Counted from the stretch's first letter, positions 1 to 15,318 are shown. The stretch is 64,000 nt of DNA from Sapria himalayana (GCA_029783825.1 JAREIK010002029.1:62001-126000), one strand, 5' to 3'. Program-made: numbers and translations. The notes: a model not told the origin generated them from the letters alone.

Positions 1-3000
1 ATTTCATTATTTAAATAAATCCTATAAACCACTAAATGCCTAGATACTTAAATCAATAACTACTAAATCTCGAAAACCCTAAAAAGATAATCATTTAAAA
101 CTGGTATACCCTAATTAATAAATAATAACTCTCAATATTATTTTTTTCATTATAATTTAAAATATTCTTTTTAATTATTTATTCTTTTATTTTTATATAA
201 TTATTAATATCATAATGAATTGAGTTAGACAAATATAATTTATATAATTATTTTTAATCAAAAAAATATAGATAAACTTTTTAAAAGAAAAAAAATTCAT
301 GACAAAAAATTATTATATAGTAAAATATTTTGCTTTGCTTCTGAATCATTTTATATTTTGTAATTATATTTAAATTGATATCTATCTTATCAATAATATA
401 TTATTAATTTATTCTTCGATCATTATTAGAATATTTATCAATAAAAATATTTATATTGAATTTATATGATATATAAATATAATGATTATTACAACTAAAT
501 ATTGTATTCACTTTTGAAACAAATTTAAAAATTATTATATTTTCAAAGGTTATAATCTTTGAAAATAGAAAAATAATAAAAATAAATTTTTTGATATTTT
601 TTTTAAAATAACTCCTAAACCCCATAATGCCAAAATACATAAACCAATTAACCGCTATATACTACTAAATAATTAATAAATCTAGTTTTTAATTCTATTT
701 ATTATATTTTTAAATATTCATTTTAATTATTTATTGGTTTATTTTTATAGAAATATTTATTACAAAATAAATTATGAGTGCGACAAATATAATTTTAAAA
801 ATATACGTGCTTATAAAAGAAGTAAAAATTTAAAAATTAAAAATTGTTATCTAGAAATATATTTTACTATAATTTTGAATCAATTTGGGTTTTGTAATTA
901 TTTTTTAATTAATATCAATAGTTTATAAATTTAATTTTGATCATTATTAAGATATATATTAATAAAATTGTTTATATTGAATTTATATGATATATACTTA
1001 TTAATATTATTATAACTAAGTATTGTATTCACATTTCAAAAAAATTTAAATATTATTATATTTTCAAATATTATAACATATGAAAATGAGAAAAAATTAT
1101 AGAAATTTTTTTTGATATTTTATTTTTTTAAATAAAACGTATAAACCACCAAAAGCCTAAAAACATAAATCACTAAAATCCTAAATTAAAAAACCTTTAT
1201 ATACTTAATCCATTAAACTTGTATACATTAATAATAAATCTTAAATATCATTTTAAATTTTATTGAGTATAATTTTAAATTTTTATTTTAAATATTTATC
1301 AGTTTATTTTTATAGAAATATTAATTACAAAATAAATTATGAGAGAGAAATATCTAATTTCAATTAAACTGGTATTGCTAAATAATAAATAATAAATCTC
1401 ATTTTTTTCATTATAATTTTAAATATTCATTTTAATTATTTATTTGTTTATTTTTATAAATATATTAATTACAGAATAAATTATGAGTTTGGCAAATATA
1501 ATTTATATAAATTATTTTTCATGAAAAAAATATACATAATCTTTTTAAAATAATAAAAAGATTCAAAACAAAAAATTATTATATAGTAATATATTTTGTT
1601 ATGCTTCTGAATCATTTTAGGATTTGTAATTATATTTTAATTGATATCTTTCTTATTAATAATAGATTATTAATTTATTTTTTGATCATTATTAAAATAT
1701 TTATCAATAATATTGTTTATATTGAATTTATATGATATATAAATATAATGATTTTTATAACTAAAGATTGTATTCACTTTAGAAAAAGATTTAAAATGTA
1801 TTGTATTTTTAAAGGATATAACCTTTGAAAATATCAAAAAATAACAAAAATAAATTTTTGATTATTTTATTTTTTAAATAAAACATATAAACCACTAAAT
1901 GCATATATAGGTAAATTAGTAAACTCTTAAATACATAAACCATTAAACTGCTATATACCACTTAATAATTATTAAATATAATTTTTATTTTATTTATTAT
2001 AATTTTAAATATTGATTTTAATTTTTTATTAGTTGATTTTTATAGAATATTTATTACAAAATAAATTATGAGTGCGACAAATATAATTTGAATAATTTAT
2101 TTTTAATCAAAAAATATATATACTTTTATAAAAGAAGTAAAGATTTAAAAATTAAAAATTATTATACATTAATATATTATAGTTTAATCTTGAATAGATT
2201 TTGGTATTGTAAATTTTTTTAATTAATATATATCTTATTATTAATAGTTTATTAATTTAATTTTTGATCATTATTATATTATTATCAATAAAATTGTTTA
2301 TATTGAATTTATATGATATAAAATTATTACTATTAAAATAACTAAATATTGTATTCACATTTCAAAAAATTTTAAATATTATTATATTTTCAAAGCTTAT
2401 AAACTATGAAAATGAAAAAAAATTACAAATTTTTTTTGTTATTTTATTGTTTAAATAAAACTTATAAATCACTAAATGCCTAAAACCCTAAATTGCTAAA
2501 CTCCTAAATGATAAAACCTCTTAATACTTAAACCATTAAATAGGTGTACATTAATATAAAATCATAAATCTCAATTTAATTTTTATTGAGTATAATTTTA
2601 AATTATTATTTTAATTATTTATCAGTTTATTTTTATAGAAATATTAATTACAAAATAAATTATTAGTGAGACAGGTCTAATATAAATAATTTTTTTTCTT
2701 CAAAAAAAAATATATCCTTATAAAAATAGGCAAAATTGTAAAAACAATAATTTATTATTTTGTAATATATTTTATTTTGATTTTGAATCATTTTAGATTT
2801 TGCAATTCTATTTTAATTTATATCATTCTTATTAATGATAGTTTATTAATTTTCTATTGATCATTATAATAATATGTATTTATAATATTATTTATATTGA
2901 GTTTACATTATTTATAATTATTAAGATTAGTATTACTGAAAATTATATTCACATTTTTAAAAAATTAAAAATTATTATATTTTCAAATGTTATAACCTTC

Positions 3001-5342
3001 AAAAATTAATAAAAAAATCAAAAAATTTAATTTTTTTTTCATTCTTTAAATAAAAACTATAAATCAATAAAGTCCTAAACACTTAAATCACTAAACCCCA
3101 AAACACGTAAATACTTAAACCATTAAACAAGTATATCCTCAATAATAAATAATAAATCTAAATTTTATTTGTATTCATAATAATTTTAAATATTCATTTT
3201 TATTATTTATTAGTTTTTTTTATTGAATTATAAATTAAAAAAAATTATGAGGAAGAAAAATATAATTTAAATAATTTATTTTTAATAAAAAAAATATAAA
3301 GTTATAAAAATAAGCAAAACATAAAAATAATTATTATTTAGTTAATTATTTTATTTTGATTTTGAATAAATTTACGTTTTGCAAATATATTTTAAATTAA
3401 ATTTTTCTAATTAATAATAGTTTATTAATTTATTTTTTGATCATTAATATAATATTTATCAATATAATTGTTTATATTGAATTTACATGATATATAATTA
3501 TTAAGATTATCATAACTAAATATAGTATTCACATATAAAAAAAATTTAAAAATTATTATATTTTCAAAGGTTATAACCTTCAAAAATGATAAAAAATAAC
3601 AAAAATAATTTTTTTTATATCATTGTTTAAATAAAACTTATAAACCATTAAATGCCAAAACACATAAATCTCTCATCTCCTAAACCCCGAAGCCTCTAAA
3701 TACTTAAACCTTTAAAGTCGTATAGCATAAATATAATTTAAATAATATATTATAATATTAATTACAAAATAAATTATGTGTGATACAAATATAATTTAAA
3801 TAAATTAATTTTCATTAAAAAATTGTATAAGCTTATAAAAAGAAGCAAAAACTGAAAAACAAAAATTATTATTTCGTAATAAATTTTACATTGTTTTTAA
3901 ATCATATTCGTTTTTTTAATTATATTTTAATTTAAAACTATCATATTATTAAAAGCATATTAATTTATTTTTTTTATAATTGATTTCATATCTATCAATA
4001 AAATTATTTATATTTAGTTTATATTATATATAATTATAATGATTATTATTACTAAATATTGTATTCACATTTTTAAAAAAATTTAAAATTATTATATTTT
4101 CTAAGGTTATCACCTTTGAAAATGTGAAAAAATATCAAAAATATTTTTTTTGTTATTTCATTGTTTAAATAAAACCTATAAACCACTAAATCCCTAAAAA
4201 CATAAATCACTAATCTTCTAAATGACAAAACCTTTGAATACTTAAACCATTAAACTGATAAACATAAATAATAATTCACAAATCTCATTTTAATTTTTAT
4301 TCAGTATAACTTTAAATTTTTATTTTAATTATTTATCAGTTTATTTTTATAGAAATATTAATTACACAATAATTTATTAGTGAGACAAATCTAAGTTAAA
4401 TTAAAATAGTATCCCTAAATAATAAATAATGAATCTCATTTTTTTCATTATAATTTTAAATATTCATTTTAATTAATTATTTATTTATTTATATATAAAT
4501 ATTAATTACAAAATAAATTGAGCTAGACAAAAATAATTTATGTAAATTATTTTTCATCAAAGAATTATAGATAAACTTTTTAAAAGAAAAAAAATTTTCA
4601 AAACAAAAAATTATTATATAGTAATATATTTTGCTTTGCTTCTGAATCACTTTAGGATTTGTAATTATATTTTAATTGATATCTATCTTATTAATAATAG
4701 ATTATTAATTTATTTTTAGATCATTATTAGAATATTTATAAATAATAGTGTTTGTATTGTATTTAGATGATATATAAATATAATGATTATTATTACTAAA
4801 TATTGTATTCACATTTAAAAAAAATTAAAAATTTTTATATTTTCAAAGCTTATAACCTTTGAAAATATAAAAAAATAATAAAAATAAATATTTTGTTATT
4901 TTAATTTTTAAATACAACCTATAAACCACTAAATGCATACATAGTTAAATCAATAAACTTTTAAAGCCCGTAATGCCTAAATACATAAACCATTAAACCA
5001 CTATATACTACTTAATAAATAAGAAATATAATTTTTATTTCAATTCATTATAATTTTTAATATTCATTTTAATTATTTATTAGTTTAATTTTATAAAATT
5101 TTTTATTAAAAAATAAATTATGAGTGCAACAAATATTATTTAAATAATTTATTTATAATAAAAAAAATATAAATGCTTATAAAATAAGTAAAAATTTAAA
5201 AACTAAAAATTATTATCCAATATTATTTTTTAGTTTAATTTTGAATCAATTTGGGTTTTGTAAATATTTTTTAATTAATATATATCTTATTATTAATAGT
5301 TTATTAATTTAATTTTTGATCATTATTATTATATCTATCAAT
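1..5342 (-). repeat. AT-rich satellite array, block 1 (minus orientation)
   Basis: About eight diverged tandem units of the window-wide satellite, read in reverse relative to most of the window. Dyad cores lie near 541, 1062, 1806, 2388, 2982, 3561, 4097 and 4840, giving spacings of roughly 520-600 bp with two longer ones near 745 bp. Each unit shows the complement of the telomere-like tract, as in ACCACTAAATGCCTAAA, and blocks such as ATTAATTTATTTTTTGATCA. Open frames at 404-640 and 734-928 are low-complexity products of AT-rich DNA and are not genes. No other feature is visible. Confidence 0.9.
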
Positions 5343-5352
5343 AAAAATTAGA
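5335..5352. other. Satellite orientation switch 1
   Basis: Reversed core sequence ending in ATATCTATCAATAAAA passes directly into forward sequence reading AATTAGATTTATTAATTATT. Both normal contexts contain AATAAAA, so the crossover lies in a short stretch of microhomology and cannot be placed more exactly. Confidence 0.75.
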
Positions 5353-8105
5353 TTTATTAATTATTAAGTAGTATATAAAAGTTTAATGGTTTATGTATTT
5401 AGGCATTACGAGGATTAAAAGTTTACTGATTTAACTATGTATGCATTTAGTGGTTTATTATTTTTATTTAAGAAATAAAATAAAAAAAAATATTTTTTAT
5501 TATTTTTTGATATTTTTAAAGGTTATAACCATTGAAAATATAATAATTTTTAAATTTTTTTCAAAAAGTGAATAAATATTTATTTATAATAATCATAATA
5601 ATTATATATCATATAAATTCAATATAAAGAATTTTTTTGATAGATATTCTAATAATTATCAAAAAATAAATTAAAAATCTATTATGAATAACATTGATAT
5701 TACTTAAAAAATAATATCAAAATCTAAATTGATTCAAAAGAAAAGCAAAATAAATAACCTAATAATAATAATAATTTGTTTTTAAATTTTTATTCTTTTT
5801 AAAACCTTATTGATTTTTTGATGAAAAATAATTTTTATAAATTATATTTTTAACTTATAATTTATTTTATAATTAATATAAATATTATAATAATGATAAA
5901 AAAATAATTTAATAATCTATTATTTATAAGTTAGATATCAATTAAAATATAATTACAAAACCTAAAATGATTGAGAAACAAAGCACAATATATTACTATA
6001 TAATAATTTTTGTTTTTAGTTTTTTCTTATTTTAATTAGTTTATCTATATTTTTTTGTTGAAAAATTATTTATATAAATTATATTTGTATAACGTATACT
6101 ATATTTTGTAATTAATATTTATATAAAAATAAATAAATAATTAAAATGAATTTTTAAAATTATAATGAAAAAAAAATGAGATTTATTATTTATTATTTAG
6201 AGTATACCGGTTTAATTTAATTTATATCTATCTCACTAATAATTATTTTTCTAATTATTTTTTCTATAAAAATGAATTGATAAATAATTAAAATAAAAAT
6301 ATAAAATTATACATAATAAAAATTAAATTGAGATTTATAATTTTTTATAAATGTATACCAATTTAATGGTTTAAGTATTTAAAGGTTTAGTCATTTAGAA
6401 GTTTAGCAATTTATGTTTTTTAGGAATTTAGTGGTTTATAGGTTTTATTTAAATAATGAAATAACAAATAATTTATTTTTGATAATTTTTCAAATTTTCA
6501 AAAGTTATAACATTTGAAAATATAATAATTTTAAAATTTTTTAAAAATGTTTATACAATATTTAGTAATAATAATTATTATAACTATATATAATATCAAC
6601 TATATATAAACAATTTTATTGATAGATATTATATCAATTATCAAAAAATAAATTAATAAACTATTATTAATATGATAGATATAAATTAAAATTTAATTAC
6701 AAAAACTAAAATGCTTAAAAATCAAAGTAAATTTAATACTAAATAATAATTTTTGTTTTTTAGTTTTTGCCTCATTTTATAAGATTATATATTTTTTTGA
6801 TAAAAAATAAATTATTTAAATTATATTTGTATCACTCATAATTTATTTTGTAATTAATATTTCAATAAATTATTTAAATTATATTTAAGGTTTACAAGTT
6901 TAAAGGTTTAAGTATTTAGGGGCTTCAGGGTTTAAAAGTTTAGACATATATGTGTTTAGGTATTTAATTGTTTATAAGTTTTATTTAAACAATGATATAA
7001 CAAAAAATTTATTTTTGTTATTTTTTATCATTTTTGAAGGTTATATAACCTTTGAAAATATAACAATTTTTAAATTTTTTATTATATGTGAATACTATAT
7101 TTAGTTATGATAATCTTAATAATTATATATCTTGTAAATTCAATATAAACAATTATATTGATAGATATTATATTAATGATCAAAAAACAAATTAATAAAC
7201 TATTATAAATAAGATAGATATTATTTAAAATATATTTGTAAAACCAAAATTTATTCAAAATTAAAGTAAAATAAATTACTAAATAATAAAGTTTTTGATG
7301 TTTTGCTTCTTTTTATAAATTTATATTTTTTGTTCTTAAATGTACATTATTTAAATTATATTTGTCTTCATCATAATATATTTTGTAATTTATAATTATA
7401 TAAAAATAAACTAAAAAATAATTAAGATGAATATTTAAAATTATAATGAATAAAAATAAAAGTGAGATTTATTATTTATTATTCAGGATATATAGGTTGA
7501 ATGGTTTATGTATTTAGGTTTTTTGTGGTTTATGAGTTTAGTGATTTAATTATTTAGACCTTTATTGATTTATACTTTTTATTTAAAGAATGTAAAAACA
7601 AAAAATTTAATTTTTTATTTTTTTTTAATTTTTGAAGGTTATAACCTTTGAAAATGTAATAATTATTAATTTTTTTTAAATGTGAATATAATAATTAGTA
7701 TTAATAATCTTAATTATTATATATAATGTAAACTCAATATAAAAAAGTTTATTGATAGATAATTTTTAATTTTTAAATTTTACTTCTTTTATAAGCGTAT
7801 ATATATTTTTTGATTAAAAATAAACTATTTAAATTATATTTGTCTTACTCATAATTTATCTTGTAATAAATATTTCTATAAAAATAAACTAATAAATAAT
7901 TAAATGAATATTTAAAATTATAATAAATAGAAATATAAATTACATTTATTAATTATTATGTTTTATATAGAGGTTTAATGGTTTATGTATCTAAGCATTA
8001 CGAGGTTTAGGAGTATAATGATTTAATTGTGTATGTATTTAGTGGTTTATAGGTTTTATTTAAAAAATAAAATAACAAAAAATTTATTTTTATTATTTTT
8101 TGATA

Positions 8106-8131
8106 TTTTCAAAGGTTATAACCTTTGAAAA
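8106..8131. repeat. Perfect 26-bp dyad of the satellite unit
   Basis: TTTTCAAAGGTTA is followed directly by its exact reverse complement. This is the best-conserved landmark of the satellite and occurs about once per unit, exactly or with a few changes. It could form a cruciform or bind a two-fold symmetric protein; neither can be shown from sequence. Confidence 0.9.
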
Positions 8132-9454
8132 TATAATAATTTTTAAATTTTTTTCAAAAGTGAATTCAATATTTAGTTATAATAATCATTTTATTTATAT
8201 ATCATATAAATTCAATATAAACAATTTTAGTGATTAATATTCTAATAATGATCAAAAAAACAAATTAATAATCTATTATTAATAAGATAGATATCAATTA
8301 AAATATAATTACAAAACATAAAATGATTCACAAGCAAACCAAAATATATTACTATATAATAATTTTTTGTTTTGTAATTTTTTTTTATTTTAAAAAGTTT
8401 ATCTATATTTTTTTGATTAAAAATTATTTATATAAATTATATTTGTCCAACTCATAATTTATTTTTTAATTAATATTTTTATAATAAAAAATAAATAAAT
8501 AATTAAATAATTAAAATTAATATTTACAATTATAATGAAAAAAAAATGAGATTTATTATTTATTATTTAGGGTATATCGGTTTAATTTAAATTATATCTG
8601 TCTCATAATAATTTATTTTGTAATTAAAATTTTAATAAAAATAAACTGATAAATAATTAAAATAAAAATTTTAAATTATAGTTAATAAAAATTAAAATGA
8701 GATTTATGATTTATTATTAATGTATACCAATTTAATTGTTTATATATTTAAAGATTTTTTCGTATAGGTGTTTAGCGATTCATATTTTTAGGCATTTAGT
8801 GGTTTATAGGTTTTATTTAAACAATAAAATAACAAAAAAAAATTGTAATTTTTAGTAATTTTCTTAGATTATAACCTTTGAAAATATAATAATATTTAAA
8901 ATTTTTTGAAATGTGAATACAATATTTAGTTATAATAATTTTAATAATTATGTATCATATAAATTCAATATTAATAATTTTATTGATAAATATTATAATA
9001 ATGATCAAAAATTAAATTAATAAACTATTAATAATAAGATAGATATTAATTAAAAAATATTTATGTAACCCAAATTGATTTAAAATTAAAGTAAAAATAT
9101 TATTGGATAAAAATTTTTAATTTTTAAATTTTTACTTCTTTTATAAGCATATTTTTTTTTATTAAAGATAAATTTTATAAATTATATTTGTCGCACTCAT
9201 AATTTTTTTTGTAAAAAAACTTTATATAAAAATAAACTAATAAATAATTAAAATGAATATTTAAAATTATAATAAATCGAAATAAAAATTAGATTTCTTA
9301 TTTATTAAGTAGTATATAGCGGTTTACTGGTTTATGTATTTCGGCATTACGAGCTTTAGAAGTTTACTGATTTAAATGTGTATGCATTTAGTGATTTATA
9401 GGTTTTATTTAAAAATTAAAATAACAAAATATTTATTTTTATTATTGTTTTATA

Positions 9455-9480
9455 TTTTCAAAGGTTATAACCTTTGAAAA
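9455..9480. repeat. Perfect 26-bp dyad of the satellite unit
   Basis: Exact copy of the TTTTCAAAGGTTA dyad, in a plus-oriented unit of block 2. Confidence 0.9.
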
Positions 9481-9969
9481 TACAATAATTTTTAAATTTT
9501 TTTCAAATGTGAATTCAATATTTAGTTATAATAATCATTATATTTATATAACATATAAATTCAATATAAACAATATTATTGATAAATATTCTAATAATGA
9601 TCAAAAAATAAATTAATAATCTTTTATTAATAAGATAGATATCAATTAAAATATAATTACAAAAGCTATAATGATTCAGAAGCAAAGCAAATTATATTAC
9701 TATATAATAATTTTTTGTTTTTAATTTTTTTTCTTTTAATAAGTTTATCTATATTTTTTTTGATTAAAAATAATTTACATAAATTATATTTGTCTAACTC
9801 ATAATTTATTTTTTAATTAATATTTATATAAAAATAAACAAATAAATAATTAAAATGAATATTTAAAATTATAATGAAAAAAAATGAGATTTATTCTTTA
9901 TTATTTAAGGTATACCAGTTTAATTTAAATTATAATTGTCTCACTAATAATTTATTTTGTAATTAATAT

Positions 9970-9990
9970 TTCAATAAAATAACACTTAAA
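9970..9990. other. Satellite orientation switch 2
   Basis: Forward sequence TTAATATTTCAATAAAATA is followed at once by ACACTTAAATCTATAAAC, which is the complement of a telomere-like tract. The array changes from plus to minus here with no foreign DNA between. Confidence 0.7.
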
Positions 9991-12900
9991 TCTATAAACT
10001 CTTGAACATAATAGCGCCTAAAGACTTAAAACTTTAAACTCGTAAACCTTAAATATAATTTAAATAATTTATTTTTCATCAAATTAAAATATAAGCTTAT
10101 AAAAAGAAGCAAAAATTAAAATACAAAAATTATTATCTCGTAATAAATTTTACTTTGATTTTGAATAATTTTAGGTTTTGCTATTATATTTTAATGTATA
10201 TCTATCATATTAATAATAGCATATTAATTTATTTTTTGATAATTGATATCATATCTATCAATAAAAGTGTTTATATTTAGTTTATATTATATATAATTAT
10301 TATGATTCTTATTACTAAATATTTTATTCACATATATAAAAAAATTTAAAATTATCATATTTTCAAAGGTTATAACCTTTGAAAATGTGAGAAAATATCA
10401 AAAATAATTTTTTTGTTATTTCATTGTTTAAATAAATCCTATAAACTACTAAATGCCTAAACACTTATATTAATAACTTTGAAATCTCGAAAACCCTAAA
10501 TAGATAATCCTTTTAAACTAGTAAATCCTAAATAATAAATAATAAATCTCAATATTATATTTTACATTATAATTTAAATTATTCATTTTTATTATTTATT
10601 CGTTTATTTTTATTAAATATTAATTACAATATAAAATATAAGTTAGACAAATATAATTTATATAAATTATTTTTCATCAAAAAATATATATAAACTTATA
10701 AAAAAAAGAAAAAATTTCATAACAAAAATTTATTATATTAAAATATATTTTGCTTTCCATCTGAATCATTTTAGGTTTTGTAATTATATTTTAATTCATA
10801 TCTATCTAATTAATAATAGATTATTAATTTAATTTTTGATCATTATTAGAATATTTATCAATAAAATTTTTTATATTGAATTTATATGAAATATAAATAT
10901 AATGATTATTATAACTAAATATTGAATTCACTTTTGAAAAATATTCTAAAAATTATTATATTTTCAAAGGTTATAACATTTAAAAATATCAAAAAATAAT
11001 AAAAATATATTTTTTTGTTTATTTATTTTTTAAATAAAACCTATAACCACTAAATGCAAACACAATTAGATCATTAAACTCTTAAACCTCCTAATGCTTA
11101 AATACATAAACCATTAAACCACTTTATACTACTTAATAATTAATAAATCTAATTTTTTTTCTATTTATTATAATTTTAAATATTTATTTTAATTATTTAT
11201 TAGTTTATTTCTATAGAAATATTTATTACAAAATAAATTATGAGTTCGAGAAATATAATTTAAATAATTTATTTTTAATCAATAAAACTATTTTCACTTA
11301 TAAAATAAGTAAAAATTTAAAAATTAAAAATTATTATTAAGTAACATATTTTACTTTAATTTTGAATCAATTTGAGTTTTGTAAATATTTTTTAATTAAT
11401 ATCTATCTTATTATTAAAAGTTTATTAATTTAATTTTTGATCATTATTATAATATCTATCAATAAAATTGTTTATATTTAATTTATATGATATATAACTA
11501 TTAATATTATTATAACTAAATATTATATTCACATTTCAAAAATTGTAAAATATTATTATATTTTCAAAGCTTATGACCTATGAAAATGAGAAAAAATTAC
11601 AATTTTTTTATTTTATTGTTTAAACAAAACCTATAAACCACTAAATGCCTAAAAACACAAATCGCTAAAACCTTAATTGAAAAAACCTCTAAATACTTAA
11701 ACAATTAAACTAGTATACATTAATAATAAATTATAAATTTCATTTTAATATTTATTCAGTTTAATTTAAAATTTTTATTTTAATTATTTATCAGTTTCAT
11801 TTTTATAGAAATATTAATTACAAAATAAATTATTAGATAGATAGATCTAATTTAAATTAAATCGGTATACCCTAAATAATAAATAATAAAACTCATTTTT
11901 TTTCATTATAATTTTAAATATTCATTTTAACTATTTATTTTTATATTTTTATATAAATATTAATTACAAAATAAATTATGAGTTAAACAAATATAATTTA
12001 TATAAATTATTTTTCATCAAAAAAAACTATAGATAAATTTTTAAAAACAAATTTCAAAACAAAAAATTATTATATAGTAATATATTTTGCTTAGCTTCTG
12101 AATCATTTTAATATTTGAAATTATATTTTAAATGATATATATCTTTTAATAATAGATTATTAATTTATTTTTTGATCATTATTAGAATATTTATCAATAA
12201 AAATGTTTATATTGAATTTATATTATATATAAATTTAATAAATATTATAACTAAATATTGTATTCACTTTTAAAAAAAGTTTTAAAATTTTTATATTTTT
12301 AAAGATTATAACCTTTGAACATGTGAAAAGATAAAAAAATATATTTTTTTTTATTATTTCATTGTTTAAATAAAACTTATACACCACTAAATGCCTAAAC
12401 ACTTAAATCACTAAACTACAAAATCCCAATACCCCTATATAGATAATTCTTTAAACCGGTATACACTAAATAATAATTAATAAATATCATTTTTATTTGT
12501 TTTCATTATAATTTAAAAAAACATTTTGATTTTTAGTTTTTTATTTGTATATCTGTATTAATTATAAAATAAATTATGAGTTAAAAATATAATTTATAAA
12601 AATTATTTTTAATCAAAAAATAGATAAGCTTATAAAAAGAATACAAATTTAAAAATAAATAATTATTATTTAATAATATATTTTGCTTTGCTTTTGAATC
12701 ATTTTAGGTTTTGATATTATATTTTAAGTAATATCAATCTTATTCATAATAGATTTTTAATTTATTTTTTTATAATTATTAGAATATCTATCAATAAAAT
12801 TGTTTATATTGAATTTATATGATATATTATTATTATGATTATAATAACTAAATATTGAATTCACTATTGAAAAAAATTTAAAAATTATTATATTTTCTAA

Positions 12901-15308
12901 GGTTATAACCTTTGAAAATATCAAAAAATAATAAAAATAAATTTTTTGTTTTTTTATTTTTTAAATAAAACTTATAAACTACTAAATGCATACACAGTTA
13001 AATAAGTAAACTCCTAGACCTCGTAGTGACTAAATACAGTAACTAGTAAACCAATATATAATACATAATAAATAATAATTCTAATTTTTATTTTTATATA
13101 TTATAATTTTAAATATTCATTTTAATTATTTATTAGTTTATTTTTATAGAAATATATATTACAATATAAAATATGAGTGCGATAAATATAATTTAAATAA
13201 TTTATTTTTAATGAAATATTATATATACGCATATAAAAGAAGTAAAAATTTAAAACTTTAAAAATTTAAAATAATTATCCAGTAATATATTTTACTTTAA
13301 TTTTGAATCAATTTGGATTTTGTAAATATTTTTTAATTAATTTCTATCTTTTTATTAATAGTTTATTAATTTAATTTTTGATCATTATTATAATATCTAT
13401 CAATAAAATTATTTATATTGAATTTATATGATATATAATTATTAATATTATTATAACTAAAATATTATATTCACATTTAAAAAAATTTTAAATATTATTA
13501 TATTTTCAAAGGTTATAACCTATGAAAATGAGAAAAAATTATAAATTTTTTATTATTATTTTATTGTTTAAATAAAACCTATAAACCACTAAATGCCTAA
13601 AATCATAAATCACTAAATTTTCAAATGACAAAACATCTAAATACTTAAACCATTAAACTGGTATACATTAATAATAAATTATACATCTCATTTTAATTTT
13701 TATTCAGTATAATTTTAAATTTTTATTTTAATTATTTATCAGTTTATATTTATAGAAATATTAATTACAAAATAAATTATTAGTGAGACAGATATAATTA
13801 ATATTTAACTGGTATACCCTAAATAATAATTAATAAATCTAATCTTTTTTCATTATAATTTTAATTATTCATTTTAATTATTTATTTGTTTATATTTATA
13901 TAAATATTAATTACAAAAAAAATTATTAGTTAGACAAATATAATTTAGATAAATAATTTTTAATCAAAAAATATAGATAAACTTTTTAAAATAAAAAAAA
14001 TTCAAAACAAAGAATTATTATATTCTAATATATTTTGCTTTGCTTTTGAATTATTTTAGGTTTTGTAATTATATATTAATTGATATCTATCTTAGTAATA
14101 ATAGATTATTAATTTATTTTTTGATCATTATTAGAATATTTATCAGTAAAATTGTTTATGTTGAATTTATATGATATATAAATATAATAATTATTATAAC
14201 TAAATCTTAAATTCACTTTTGAAAAAAATTTAAAAATTATTATATTTTCAATGGTTAACATTTTGGAAATATGGAAAAATAATAAAAATAAATTTTATGT
14301 TATTTTATTTTTTAAATAAAACTTATAAACCACTAAATGCATACATAGTTATATCAGTAAACTCCTAAACCTCGTAATGCTTAAATACATAAACCATTAA
14401 ACCTCTATATACTACTTAATAATTAATAAATTTAATTTTTATTACAATTTATTATTTTTTTAAATATTCATTTTAATTATTTATTAGTTTATTTTTTTAT
14501 AAATTTTTATTACAAAATAAATTATGTGTGCGACACATATAATTTAAATAATTTATTTTTAATAAAAAAAATATATACTCTTTTAAAAGAAGGATAAAAG
14601 AAGTATTATTAAAAATTATTATCAACTAATATATTTTACTTTAATTTTTAATCAATTTGGTTTTGTAAATATTTTTTAATTAATATCTATCTTATTATAA
14701 ATAGTTTATTAATTTAATTTTTGATCATTATTATAATATCTATCAATAAAATTGTTTATATTTATTTCATATGATATAGAATTATTAAAATTATTATAAC
14801 TAAATTTTGTATTCAAATTTCAAAAAATTTTAATATTATTAAATTTTCAAAGGTTATAACATTTGAAAATGACAAAAAATTACAATTTTTTTTATTTTAT
14901 TGTTTAAATAAAACCTATAAATCACTAAATGCCTAAAAACATAAATTGCTAAACTCCTAAACGACAAAACCTTAAAATCCTTAAACCATTAAACTGATAT
15001 ACATTAATAATAAATCATAAATCTCATTTTAATTTTTATTCAGTATAATTTTAAAATTTTATTTTAATTATTTATCAGTTTATTTTTATAGAAATATTAA
15101 TTACAAAATAAATTATTAGTGAGACAGATATCAATTAAATTAAACTGGTATACCCTAAATAATAAATAATAAATCTCATTTTTTTTCATTTTAATTTTAA
15201 ATATTCATTTTTATAATTAATTTTTTATTTTTATATAAATATTAATTAAAAAATAAATTAATAGTTAGACAAATATAATTTTTGTAAATTATTTTTAATC
15301 AAAAAATT
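9980..15308 (-). repeat. AT-rich satellite array, block 3 (minus orientation)
   Basis: About eight units again on the minus strand, with dyads near 10360, 10964, 11568, 12297, 12893, 13501, 14247 and 14850. The first reversed unit begins with the complement of the telomere-like tract (CTCGTAAACCTTAAATATAA near 10030). Unit lengths show the same short and long classes as the other blocks. No genes or transposons are visible. Confidence 0.88.
10360..10385. repeat. Perfect 26-bp dyad of the satellite unit
   Basis: Exact copy of the dyad in a reversed unit of block 3. Because the dyad is its own reverse complement it reads the same in both array orientations. Confidence 0.9.
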
Positions 15309-15318
15309 TATATATGTC
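15298..15318. other. Satellite orientation switch 3
   Basis: Reversed sequence TTTTTAATCAAAAAATTTA changes into forward sequence TATATGTCACACTAATAATT. After this point the satellite stays in the plus orientation to the end of the window, apart from tiny inverted scraps. Confidence 0.7.

Larger units (their letters stand above)
5343..9979 (+). repeat. AT-rich satellite array, block 2 (plus orientation)
   Basis: About seven units of the same satellite in the opposite orientation to block 1. Dyad cores lie near 5515, 6495, 7037, 7634, 8106, 8865 and 9455. The block starts at the switch point near 5343, where a reversed core runs straight into forward sequence (TTAATTATTAAGTAGTATAT). It ends near 9980. 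No genes or foreign insertions are visible. Confidence 0.88.

Noticed and set aside
404..928. Open frames of 78 and 64 codons in satellite DNA
   Set aside because: They are rich in Ile, Asn, Lys, Phe and Tyr, as expected from AT-rich DNA, and lie inside repeat units. The frames at 15468, 34338, 48785, 49981 and 59548 are alike: they follow unit sequence and are not kept open in other units.
8106..8131. The dyad read as a transcription terminator or a CRISPR repeat
   Set aside because: There is no adjacent gene, spacing is about 600 bp with related sequence between, and there is no set of unique spacers. It is a satellite landmark.
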